Source of the DNA: SELP01 sp035969385
Lineage (GTDB): Bacteria; Pseudomonadota; Alphaproteobacteria; Rhodobacterales; Rhodobacteraceae
Assembly: GCF_035969385.1 (NCBI RefSeq)
Contig: NZ_JAYKKJ010000002.1
Coordinates: forward strand, 375,237 to 439,236
DNA: 64,000 nt
Direction: 5' to 3'
Numbering within the stretch: the stretch's first letter is position 1; each line of letters begins with the position of its first letter. The position numbers and the translations under genes are program-made. Under the pieces are notes generated by a model. The model was given only the letters and a program-made list of their open reading frames with translations, was not told where the DNA came from and did no database searches. This document shows, in pieces, positions 7,844 to 18,143 of this stretch.

Positions 7844-10291
7844 ATGTCAGACTTTCCGACAAAAGCGCGCGTTGTCATCATCGGGGGCGGGGTCGTCGGC
7901 ACCTCGTCGCTGTATCACCTTGCCAAGGCGGGTTGGACCGACTGTGTCCTGCTGGAAAAGAACGAACTGACAGCGGGGTCGACCTGGCACGCGGCGGGCA
8001 ACGTGCCGACCTTTTCCACCTCCTGGGCCGTGATGAACATGCAGCGCTATTCGACCGAGCTTTATGCGCGGTTGGGGGCCGAGGTCGATTACCCGATGAA
8101 CTACCACCAGACCGGATCGATCCGTCTGGCGCATTCAAAGGAACGGATGCAGGAATTCGAACGGGCCAAAGGCATGGGTCTGCAACAAGGCATGAACCTT
8201 GAGATCCTGACGCCGGACGAGGTCAAGGAACGCTATCCCTTCATCGAAACCCACGACATTGTCGGCGCCCTCTATGACCCGAATGACGGCGATATCGACC
8301 CGGCACAGCTGACACAAGCGCTGGCCAAGGGCGCGCGGGACATGGGCGCGAAAATTCTGCGCTTCTGTCCGGCAACCGGCGTCACCCAAAAGGATGACGA
8401 CAGCTGGATCGTTCACACGGACAAGGGTGACATCGAATGTGACTATGTGGTCAACGCCGCGGGCTACTATGCCCAACGTGTTGGCGAGTGGTTCAAGCCC
8501 TATGGCGGGCGCACCGTGCCGATGATGGTGATGAGCCACCAGTACCTGCTGTCTGAGGAAATCCCCGAGATCGAGGCCCACACCAAGGCGACGGGCAAGA
8601 AGCTGCCGCTGCTGCGGGATGTGGACGTGTCCTATTACCTCCGGCAGGAAAAGCACGGGTTCAACCTTGGCCCTTATGAACCCAACTGCCGCGCTCATTG
8701 GACCGACGACAGCGATCCGATGCCGGATGACTTCAGTTTCCAACTTTGGAACGACGATCTGGACCGGATCGAGGATATCGTCACCGACGCGATGGAGCGG
8801 GTTCCGGCACTGGGCACCGCCGGTTTGTCCCGGGTCATCAACGGCCCGATCCCCTACGCCCCGGACGGGCTGCCCCTGATCGGGCCGATGCCCGGCGTCA
8901 AGAACGCGTTCGAGGCCTGCGTCTTTACCTTTGGCATCGCGCAGGGCGGCGGCGCGGGCAAGGTGTTGGCCGAATGGATCGTCGATGGTCACACCGAATG
9001 GGATATGTGGTCCTGTGATCCGCGCCGATACACCGATTACACCGACCACGAATACTGTGTGGAAAAGGGGATGGAGGTCTATGGCAACGAATACGCCATG
9101 CATTTCCCGTGGCACCGCTGGCCTGCCGCGCCCGACCGGAAACTGTCCCCGGTCCATGACAAGGTCAAGGCGTTGGGCGGCGTGATGGGCGCCTACAACG
9201 GGTGGGAACGCGCCAATTGGTTCGCTCAGCCCGGCGACGACACCAGCGAAGCGTCGACCCACACATGGGGCCGGTCCGGTCCGTGGGAACAGCGCATCAA
9301 GGAAGAATGCGAGGCGGTGCGCGACCACTGCGGCGTGTTGGACCTGCCGGGCTTTTCCCGGTTCTGGGTGCAGGGCGAAGGTGCAGATGAATGGTTGCGC
9401 GGTTTCGTGACCGGCGGCCTGCCCAAGGTCGGGCGGATGAACCTTGTCTATGTGGCCGATGTGCGCGGCCGCATCTTGACCGAACTGTCCTGCATCCGGC
9501 TGGAAGAAAACAGCTTTGTCCTGATCACTGCGGCGACCGCCCAATGGCACGATGGCGAATTGATCCGCCGGTCGGTTCCGGCGGGCGTCACCGTGCGCGA
9601 AACCACGACCGAACGGGATTGTCTGATCGTCGCGGGCCCGAAATCGCGCGAGATCCTGTCGGGGATCACTGACGCCGATCTGTCGATGGGCTGGCTGACG
9701 CATCAACACGCCACCGTGGCGGGCAAGAAGGCCTTTCTGATCCGGGTGTCCTTCACTGGTGAACTGGGTTGGGAAATCCATGCCGAGAACGAAGACATGC
9801 CCGCGATCTACGACGCGGTTCTGGCGGGCGGCGCGAAACCCTTTGGCATGTGGGCGCTCAACAGCCTGCGTCTGGAAAAGGGCTATCGCGCATGGAAGGG
9901 CGACCTGTCGACCGACTACACCCTGTTCGAAGGGGGGCTGGACCGCTTCGTGAAGCTGGACAAGCCGCAGGACTTCCCGGGCAAGGCCGCCCTGATGAAC
10001 GAGGCGCAGCAAGGATCGAAAAAGCGGTTCGTGACCCTGGTCGTCGATGCGGGCGATTGCGACGCCCCGTACATGTCCACGCTGTGGCATGACGGGAAGA
10101 TCGTCGGCGAAACTACGTCCGGTGGTTGGGGCTACCGCGTTGGTGCCTCGGTCGCGCTGGGGATGCTGCGCACCGATCTGGCCGTGCCTGGAACCGAGGT
10201 CGAGGTGGAAATCTATGGCGAACGCAGGCGCGCCGTGGTGCAGCCCGACGCGCCCCTGTGGGATCCCGAAAACGAAAGACTGCGGGCCTGA
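7844..10291 (+). CDS. Dimethylglycine/sarcosine dehydrogenase-like FAD/THF enzyme, paralogue 1
   Basis: 815-residue flavoprotein with the DMGDH layout: DAO FAD-binding half (GGGVVG at ~14-19; STWHAAG with His49, the position of covalent FAD in mitochondrial DMGDH), the FAO_M linker, then a GcvT-type folate domain (about 430-815; SRFWVQGEGA, SFTGELGWEIH). Predicted to oxidise an N-methyl group and pass C1 to tetrahydrofolate. It starts 10 bases after the GFA stop with AGGGAGA. The residues after HAAG (NVPTF) differ from paralogue 2 (LIGQL), so the substrates may differ. The exact substrate is not known. Confidence 0.85.
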   Translation: MSDFPTKARVVIIGGGVVGTSSLYHLAKAGWTDCVLLEKNELTAGSTWHAAGNVPTFSTSWAVMNMQRYSTELYARLGAEVDYPMNYHQTGSIRLAHSKERMQEFERAKGMGLQQGMNLEILTPDEVKERYPFIETHDIVGALYDPNDGDIDPAQLTQALAKGARDMGAKILRFCPATGVTQKDDDSWIVHTDKGDIECDYVVNAAGYYAQRVGEWFKPYGGRTVPMMVMSHQYLLSEEIPEIEAHTKATGKKLPLLRDVDVSYYLRQEKHGFNLGPYEPNCRAHWTDDSDPMPDDFSFQLWNDDLDRIEDIVTDAMERVPALGTAGLSRVINGPIPYAPDGLPLIGPMPGVKNAFEACVFTFGIAQGGGAGKVLAEWIVDGHTEWDMWSCDPRRYTDYTDHEYCVEKGMEVYGNEYAMHFPWHRWPAAPDRKLSPVHDKVKALGGVMGAYNGWERANWFAQPGDDTSEASTHTWGRSGPWEQRIKEECEAVRDHCGVLDLPGFSRFWVQGEGADEWLRGFVTGGLPKVGRMNLVYVADVRGRILTELSCIRLEENSFVLITAATAQWHDGELIRRSVPAGVTVRETTTERDCLIVAGPKSREILSGITDADLSMGWLTHQHATVAGKKAFLIRVSFTGELGWEIHAENEDMPAIYDAVLAGGAKPFGMWALNSLRLEKGYRAWKGDLSTDYTLFEGGLDRFVKLDKPQDFPGKAALMNEAQQGSKKRFVTLVVDAGDCDAPYMSTLWHDGKIVGETTSGGWGYRVGASVALGMLRTDLAVPGTEVEVEIYGERRRAVVQPDAPLWDPENERLRA

Positions 10292-10338
10292 CGGCCCCAG
10301 CCCCTCCTTCAAACCTGATCAAGAACGGATAACGTCAG

Positions 10339-12786
10339 ATGGCTCTCCCTACGAATGCGCGTGTCGTCATCATCGGCGGTGGTGTGGTTGGCTGCTCGGT
10401 CGCCTATCACCTGACCAAGCTTGGCTGGACCGATGTGGTTCTGCTGGAGCGTAAACAGTTGACCAGCGGCACCACGTGGCACGCGGCGGGGCTGATCGGC
10501 CAGCTGCGGGCCTCGTCCAACATGACCAAGCTGGCCCGCTATTCCGCCGAACTATACACCGGGCTAGAGGCCGAAACCGGCGTTGCCACCGGGTTCCGTC
10601 AGGTTGGCTCGGTGTCGGCGGCACTGACGGGCGAGCGGCTGGAGGAGCTTTACCGCAACGCCGCCATGGCCCGTGCTTTCGGCGTCCCGGTCGAAGAACT
10701 GTCCCCGGCCGAGGTCAAGGACCGTTATCCGCATTTGAACATCGACGGGGTGACGGGGGGCGTCTGGCTTCCGACCGATGGACAGGCCGATCCGGCCAAT
10801 ATCGCGCTGGCGCTGGCCAAGGGTGCGCGGATGCGGGGCGCGGTGGTATCCGAACGGAGCAAGGTGACGGGCATCCGTAGGGAAGGCCGCCGGGTGACCG
10901 GGGTGGACTGGGTGTCGGACGATGGGTCGGATCAGGGCCATATCACCTGCGACATGATCGTGAACTGCGCCGGAATGTGGGGGCACGAGGTGGGCCGCAT
11001 GGCCGGGATCAACGTGCCGCTGCACGCCTGCGAACACTTCTACATCGTGTCCGAACCCATCGAAGGGCTGACCCAGATGCCGGTGCTGCGGGTGCCGGAT
11101 GAATGCGCCTATTACAAGGAAGACGCGGGCAAGATGATGCTGGGCGCGTTCGAACCGAATGCAAAGCCCTGGGGTATGGATGGCATCCCCGACAGTTTTG
11201 AATTCGACCAGCTGCCCGAAGATTTCGACCATTTCGAACCGATCCTAGAGGCGGCGGTCAACCGACTGCCGATGCTGGCAGAGGCGGGCATTCACACCTT
11301 CTTCAACGGCCCGGAAAGTTTCACGCCCGACGACGCCTATCACCTTGGCCTTGCGCCCGAGATGGACAACGTCTGGGTCGCGGCCGGGTTCAATTCGATC
11401 GGCATCCAGTCGGCGGGTGGGGCAGGGCATGCGCTGTCCCTTTGGATGGACAGTGGCGAAAAACCCTTTGATCTGGGCGATGTGGACATCAGCCGGATGC
11501 AGCCCTTTCAGGGCAACAAACATTACCTGTTTGAGCGGTCCAAGGAAACACTGGGCCTGCTCTATGCCGATCACTTCCCCTATCGGCAAAAGGCCACGGC
11601 ACGCGGCGTCCGGCGGACCCCGTTCCACGCGCAACTGGCCGAGAAGGGCGCGGTCTTTGGCGAATTGTCGGGCTGGGAACGCGCAAACTGGTACGCCAAT
11701 CCGGGGCAAGAGGCCGAGTATCGCTATAGCTGGCGGCGGCAGAACTTCTTTGACAACGTCGCCGCCGAACATGCGGCGATCCGCACCGGGGTGGGGATGT
11801 ACGATATGTCGTCCTTCGGGAAGTTGCGCGTCGAAGGGCGCGATGCGGAACGGTTCCTGAACCGGATCTGCGGGGCGGATGTCGCCGTTCCGGTAGGCCG
11901 GATCGTTTATACCCAGTTCCTGAACTCCACCGCCGGGATCGAGGCGGATGTGACCGTGACCCGCCTGTCGGAAACCGCCTATCTGGTCGTCACCCCCGCC
12001 GCGACCCGACAGGCCGATCAGACCTGGATGCAGCGGCACCTGCGGGACGAACATGTCGTCATTACCGATGTGACCGCGGGCGAAGGCGTATTGGCTGTCA
12101 TGGGCCCGAACGCCCGTGCGGTCCTGCAAGCCGTGTCGCCCAACGATTTCTCGAACGAGGCGAACCCGTTTGGCACCGCGCAGGAGATCGAGTTGGGCAT
12201 GGGCCTCGCCCGGGTGCACCGCGTGTCCTATGTCGGTGAGTTGGGTTGGGAGATCTACGTCGGCGCAGACATGGCAGGCCACGCGTTTGAAACGCTTTGG
12301 CAAGCCGGACAGGACCACGGGCTAAAGCTGTGCGGGATGCATGTGATGGATTGCTGCCGGATCGAAAAGGCGTTCCGCCACTTCGGCCACGACATCACCT
12401 GCGAGGACCATGTACTCGAGGCCGGGCTTGGGTTCGCGGTGAAGACCGACAAGCCGGATTTCATCGGCCGCGATGCGGTCCTGGCGAAAAAGGAAAAGGG
12501 GCTGGAAAAGCGCCTTGTCCAGTTCCGCCTGACCGACCCTGAACCGCTGCTGTATCACAACGAACCGCTGATCCGGGATGGCGAGATCGTGGGCTATCTG
12601 TCGTCGGGGGCCTATGGTCATCATCTGGGCGGGGCGATCGGCATGGGCTATGTGCCCTGCGCCGGCGAAAGCGCGGCGGATGTTCTGGCTTCGACCTATG
12701 AGATCGACGTGATGGGCACCCGCGTCCGGGCCGAGGCATCGTTGAAACCGATGTACGACCCGACCGGCGCCCGCACCAAGGCGTGA
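10339..12786 (+). CDS. Dimethylglycine/sarcosine dehydrogenase-like FAD/THF enzyme, paralogue 2
   Basis: Same length (815 residues) and domain order as the upstream gene, 47 bases away on the same strand: GGGVVG (13-18), TTWHAAGL with the presumptive flavin-linked His48, FAO_M, then GcvT/GcvT-C (HRVSYVGELGWEIY near the C-terminal half). The active-site flank HAAGLIGQLR is closer to canonical DMGDH than paralogue 1. The pair looks like an old duplication, since the two are clearly diverged along their length. Together with GFA it suggests stepwise N-demethylation of a methylated amine such as dimethylglycine or sarcosine (inference). Confidence 0.87.
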   Translation: MALPTNARVVIIGGGVVGCSVAYHLTKLGWTDVVLLERKQLTSGTTWHAAGLIGQLRASSNMTKLARYSAELYTGLEAETGVATGFRQVGSVSAALTGERLEELYRNAAMARAFGVPVEELSPAEVKDRYPHLNIDGVTGGVWLPTDGQADPANIALALAKGARMRGAVVSERSKVTGIRREGRRVTGVDWVSDDGSDQGHITCDMIVNCAGMWGHEVGRMAGINVPLHACEHFYIVSEPIEGLTQMPVLRVPDECAYYKEDAGKMMLGAFEPNAKPWGMDGIPDSFEFDQLPEDFDHFEPILEAAVNRLPMLAEAGIHTFFNGPESFTPDDAYHLGLAPEMDNVWVAAGFNSIGIQSAGGAGHALSLWMDSGEKPFDLGDVDISRMQPFQGNKHYLFERSKETLGLLYADHFPYRQKATARGVRRTPFHAQLAEKGAVFGELSGWERANWYANPGQEAEYRYSWRRQNFFDNVAAEHAAIRTGVGMYDMSSFGKLRVEGRDAERFLNRICGADVAVPVGRIVYTQFLNSTAGIEADVTVTRLSETAYLVVTPAATRQADQTWMQRHLRDEHVVITDVTAGEGVLAVMGPNARAVLQAVSPNDFSNEANPFGTAQEIELGMGLARVHRVSYVGELGWEIYVGADMAGHAFETLWQAGQDHGLKLCGMHVMDCCRIEKAFRHFGHDITCEDHVLEAGLGFAVKTDKPDFIGRDAVLAKKEKGLEKRLVQFRLTDPEPLLYHNEPLIRDGEIVGYLSSGAYGHHLGGAIGMGYVPCAGESAADVLASTYEIDVMGTRVRAEASLKPMYDPTGARTKA

Positions 12787-12858
12787 CAAGCCGGGTTGCG
12801 GCCCGGGCCGGGCTGTGGTGGTAAGGTGGGTCTTGACCCACCCCCACCGAGGCCCGGA

Positions 12859-13506
12859 ATGAGCAGTGATTACAATCCGCCGACCGACCCGCTGGTTGTT
12901 CTGCATGACGACCACGAATTGCTGATCGTGGACAAGCCCGCGGGCCTTCTGTCGGTCCCCGGCAAGGGGGACCATCTGGCCGATTGCCTGTTGTCGCGGG
13001 TGCAGGCGGCCTTTCCGCAGGCGCTTTTGGTGCATCGGTTGGACCGGGATACTTCGGGCGTGATGGTCTTTGCCCTGACCCCCCATGCGCAGCGGCACCT
13101 TGGCCTGCAGTTTGAAAAACGACAGGCGAAAAAGACCTATGTCGCGCGGGTCTGGGGCGAGATGGCCGAAAAGGAAGGCACGGTGGACCTGCCCCTGATC
13201 GTCGATTGGCCGAACCGCCCGCTGCAGCATGTGGACCATGAGAATGGTAAGCCCGCCCATACCGACTGGAAACGGGTCAAGGTCGGGAATGGCGAAAGCC
13301 GGGTCCGGTTGTTCCCAAAGACCGGTCGGTCCCATCAGTTGCGAGTGCATATGAAAGAAATCGGTCATCCGATCCTTGGCGACCCATTCTATGCGACCGG
13401 CCCCGCCCGGGATTTCCCCCGGATGATGCTGCATTCCGAAACGCTGCAACTTCGGCACCCGGACGGAGGCCAGGGGGTGCGGTTCAAGGCCAAGGTGCCA
13501 TTCTGA
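12859..13506 (+). CDS. RluA-family pseudouridine synthase
   Basis: RNA uridine-to-pseudouridine isomerase, 215 residues. The catalytic motif HRLDRDTSG has Asp62 in the usual place; KTGRSHQLRVHM and GHPILGDPFYA are the family's C-terminal motifs. No S4 RNA-binding domain is present, as in RluA/TruC-like members, so the rRNA or tRNA target cannot be assigned. The ATG at 12859 was chosen over an upstream in-frame codon by family start. It ends at a strong hairpin facing the aldehyde dehydrogenase gene. Confidence 0.9.
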   Translation: MSSDYNPPTDPLVVLHDDHELLIVDKPAGLLSVPGKGDHLADCLLSRVQAAFPQALLVHRLDRDTSGVMVFALTPHAQRHLGLQFEKRQAKKTYVARVWGEMAEKEGTVDLPLIVDWPNRPLQHVDHENGKPAHTDWKRVKVGNGESRVRLFPKTGRSHQLRVHMKEIGHPILGDPFYATGPARDFPRMMLHSETLQLRHPDGGQGVRFKAKVPF

Positions 13507-13513
13507 ACGAAAC

Positions 13514-13541
13514 CGGGGGCCCAAAGGCCCCCGTTCCTTTT
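13514..13541. terminator. Terminator between rluA-like and aldehyde dehydrogenase genes
   Basis: CGGGGGCC / GGCCCCCG 8-bp stem with a CAAA loop, then TTCCTTTT; located between convergent stops, so it probably works for both strands and best for the plus strand. Confidence 0.75.
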
Positions 13542-13545
13542 CCGG

Positions 13546-14991
13546 TTATTCGGCAGAAGGGTCCCAGCCGGAAATCGCCTTGGCCTCCAGGAACTCCTCG
13601 ATCCCCCAGACGCCGCCTTCGCGGGCGCGGCCGCTGGCCTTGACCCCGCCGAACGGCGATCCCGCGCCGCGGCTCTGGCCGTTCATCTCGACCATGCCGG
13701 ACCGCAATTGACGGGCCAGACGGTTGCGCCGCGCGCCATCGCTGCTTTGGACATAGTTGGTCAGGCCATAGATCGTGTCGTTGGCGATCTGCACGGCCTC
13801 CTCCTCGGTGTCGAAGGGCATGATCGACAGGACCGGGCCAAAGATTTCCTCTTTTTCGAGGGTCATGCCGGGTTTGACATCTGCAAAGACGGTGGGCCGG
13901 ACGTAGTAACCCTTGTTCATGCCTTCCGGCAGACCCAGACCACCGGCGACAAGCCGTGCGCCTTCGTCGATGCCCTTCTGGATATAGCCCTGGATCTGGT
14001 CCCATTGGCGTTTGTTCACGACCGGCCCGATGTGGCGGCCGGATTCAGAGGCCGGGCCGACCTTGGTCGCCTCGGCAACCTCGCGGGCGATCTCGACAGC
14101 CTCGTCATAGTAGGAGCGTTCCACCAGCATCCGGGTAGGCGCGTTGCAGGATTGGCCCGAGTTGTTGAAGCAGTGCAGGACGCCCCGCTTGACCGCCTTG
14201 GCATCGGCATCGGCAAAGACAAGGTTCGCGCCCTTGCCGCCCAGTTCCAGCGTCACCCGTTTCATCGTTTCCGCCGCCGCCTTGGAAATGGCGCGGCCTG
14301 CGCGGGTCGATCCGGTGAACGAGATCATTTCGACATCCGGGTGCGACGACAGTTGCGACCCGACCCCAACTCCGTCACCGTTGACAAGGTTGAAGACCCC
14401 GGCAGGCAGGCCCGCGTCGTGGCAGAACTCGGCAAAAAGCAGCGACGACAGCGGCGCTTCTTCCGACGGTTTCAGCACGCAGGGACAGCCCGCCAGAAGC
14501 GCCGGAATGACCTTCAGCGTCACCTGGTTCATCGGCCAGTTCCACGGGGTGATCAGGCCGACAACGCCGATCGGTTCCATCGAAATCCGGTCGTTCGGGG
14601 CGTGCGGGCCCAGCGGGCGGATCCATTCGATCTGATCGAAGGCGGTCAGGAAGTTTTCAAGGTGCCAGGGCAGGCAGGGGGCCTGACTGTCGCGGGACAT
14701 GTCGATGGGCGCGCCCATCTCAAGGCTGATCGCCTGCGCCATCTCCTCTTTCCGGGCCTCGTATTGTTCGAGGATCTTTTCGACATAGGCCCGACGGGTC
14801 GCTGGCGGCGTCGCGGCCCAAGCGGGGAAGGCGGCCTTTGCGGCGGCAACTGCTGCGTCCGTGTCTGCCTGATCCCCCAGCGAGATGATCGCGCAGACCT
14901 CTTCGGTGGAGGGGTCGATCACATCGTGATCGCGGGGGGTGGCCGGGGCGACCCACTGGCCGTTGATATAGAAATCGCGCTTTTCGATCAT
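13546..14991 (-). CDS. NAD(P)-dependent aldehyde dehydrogenase
   Basis: Oxidises an aldehyde to the acid; 481 residues, normal for the ALDH superfamily. Visible motifs: PWNWPMNQ (cofactor pocket), FTGSTRAG (Rossmann), the general-base Glu in LELGGKGANLV, nucleophile Cys282 in NNSGQSCNAPTR, and KEEIFGPVLS. The substrate is not evident: relatives are annotated for many aldehydes. It stands as a single minus-strand gene divergent from the peroxiredoxin gene. Confidence 0.9.
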   Translation of the reverse strand: MIEKRDFYINGQWVAPATPRDHDVIDPSTEEVCAIISLGDQADTDAAVAAAKAAFPAWAATPPATRRAYVEKILEQYEARKEEMAQAISLEMGAPIDMSRDSQAPCLPWHLENFLTAFDQIEWIRPLGPHAPNDRISMEPIGVVGLITPWNWPMNQVTLKVIPALLAGCPCVLKPSEEAPLSSLLFAEFCHDAGLPAGVFNLVNGDGVGVGSQLSSHPDVEMISFTGSTRAGRAISKAAAETMKRVTLELGGKGANLVFADADAKAVKRGVLHCFNNSGQSCNAPTRMLVERSYYDEAVEIAREVAEATKVGPASESGRHIGPVVNKRQWDQIQGYIQKGIDEGARLVAGGLGLPEGMNKGYYVRPTVFADVKPGMTLEKEEIFGPVLSIMPFDTEEEAVQIANDTIYGLTNYVQSSDGARRNRLARQLRSGMVEMNGQSRGAGSPFGGVKASGRAREGGVWGIEEFLEAKAISGWDPSAE

Positions 14992-15115
14992 GGTGCACCT
15001 GTCTGAATTTCGGGCCGAGACTGTCAGGGGTGCGACAGTTCCGCAAGGGGCCTAGCGACAGGGGAATGTCGCGAATATATCGGGCCCAACGAAACATTCA
15101 CGAAGGAGCGCCCCT

Positions 15116-15769
15116 ATGACCCTGCGCATCAACGATACCATCCCGAATCTGACAGTCGAAACCGATCAGGGCACCTTTGACCTGCACAACTGGATCGGCG
15201 ACAGCTGGGCGATCCTGTTCAGCCACCCCAAGGATTTCACCCCGGTTTGCACCACCGAATTCGGGGCCGTCGCGCAGCTTGCCGACGAATGGGCCAAACG
15301 CGACACCAAGGTCATGGGCATTTCCGTCGACAGTGCGGAAGAGCACGTGAAGTGGAAGGCCGATATCGAAGGGTTCGCCGGGGCCAAGGCCGGGTTCCCG
15401 ATCATCGCCGACACCGATCTTGCCGTGGCCAAGGCGTTCGACATGCTTCCGGCGGAGGCCTATCTGCCCGATGGCCGCACCCCGGCCCATACCGCGACTG
15501 TCCGGTCGGTCTTCATCATCTCGCCCGACAAGAAGCTGCAACTGACCATGACCTACCCGATGTCGGTTGGCCGCAACTTTGCCGAAGTGCTGCGCGCGTT
15601 GGACGGGTTGCAGCGGACCTGGGGCCAGCCGCTGGCCACGCCTGCCAACTGGACCAGCGTCGATGACGTGATCGTCGCGCTTGCACTGGACGATGCGGCG
15701 GCCGAAGCGAAATATGGCGCGCTGGACAAGCGCCTGCCCTACCTGCGGTTCGCAAAGAACCCGGGCTAG
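15116..15769 (+). CDS. 1-Cys peroxiredoxin (Prx6/AhpE-like group)
   Basis: Thiol peroxidase, 217 residues. The peroxidatic cysteine is in DFTPVCTTEFGA (about residue 45). The length and the long C-terminal arm (RTWGQPLATPANW...) match the Prx6 group, where a single catalytic cysteine is used. An AAGGAG Shine-Dalgarno precedes the ATG. The gene is monocistronic and ends at a bidirectional terminator shared with pnp. Confidence 0.92.
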   Translation: MTLRINDTIPNLTVETDQGTFDLHNWIGDSWAILFSHPKDFTPVCTTEFGAVAQLADEWAKRDTKVMGISVDSAEEHVKWKADIEGFAGAKAGFPIIADTDLAVAKAFDMLPAEAYLPDGRTPAHTATVRSVFIISPDKKLQLTMTYPMSVGRNFAEVLRALDGLQRTWGQPLATPANWTSVDDVIVALALDDAAAEAKYGALDKRLPYLRFAKNPG

Positions 15770-15787
15770 GCGACCCGAGAAAAGAAA

Positions 15788-15813
15788 AAAGGGCCCCGAA
15801 ACCGGGGCCCTTT
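15788..15813. terminator. Bidirectional terminator between peroxiredoxin and pnp
   Basis: AAAGGGCCCCG / CGGGGCCCTTT perfect 11-bp stem with an AAAC loop, A-tract on the left and T-tract on the right. It closes both convergent transcripts. Confidence 0.93.
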
Positions 15814-15837
15814 CCATTTGCAAAGGAAGCTGCCGGA

Positions 15838-17967
<2,130 letters not shown>

Positions 17968-17983
17968 CTAGCGTATCCTGATT

Positions 17984-18014
17984 GGAGGCACTCCCGAGCC
18001 CTCTCGGGTCCTCC
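17984..18014 (-). promoter_or_regulatory. Stem-loop in the pnp 5' leader
   Basis: Inner CCCGAG / CTCGGG stem with a CCCT loop and outer GGAGG / CCTCC pairs, ending about 17 bases before the pnp start codon. E. coli PNPase autoregulates through an RNase III-cut leader hairpin; a similar role here is an analogy. Confidence 0.45.
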
Positions 18015-18143
18015 GTTTCAATGGCGGCCCCATTGCCGCCGACCCCTCTATCATCTCATGCGCCGGGGTCCCAAGCGTCACGTCTCAGATGGCGGGGCAA
18101 TACAGGAAAACAAGGGCCTTGGAAAGAAGGGAGTTTTCGCCCC

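Noticed and set aside
8135..10312. 725-codon minus-strand frame opposite paralogue 1 of the DMGDH-like genes, and similar long frames at 11245-12318 and 12322-13524
   Set aside because: They mirror highly GC-biased real genes; translations are His/Arg/Gly-rich without domains and have no ribosome sites.
13708..15006. 432-codon plus-strand frame opposite the aldehyde dehydrogenase
   Set aside because: Antisense shadow; the minus strand carries a clear ALDH with all motifs.
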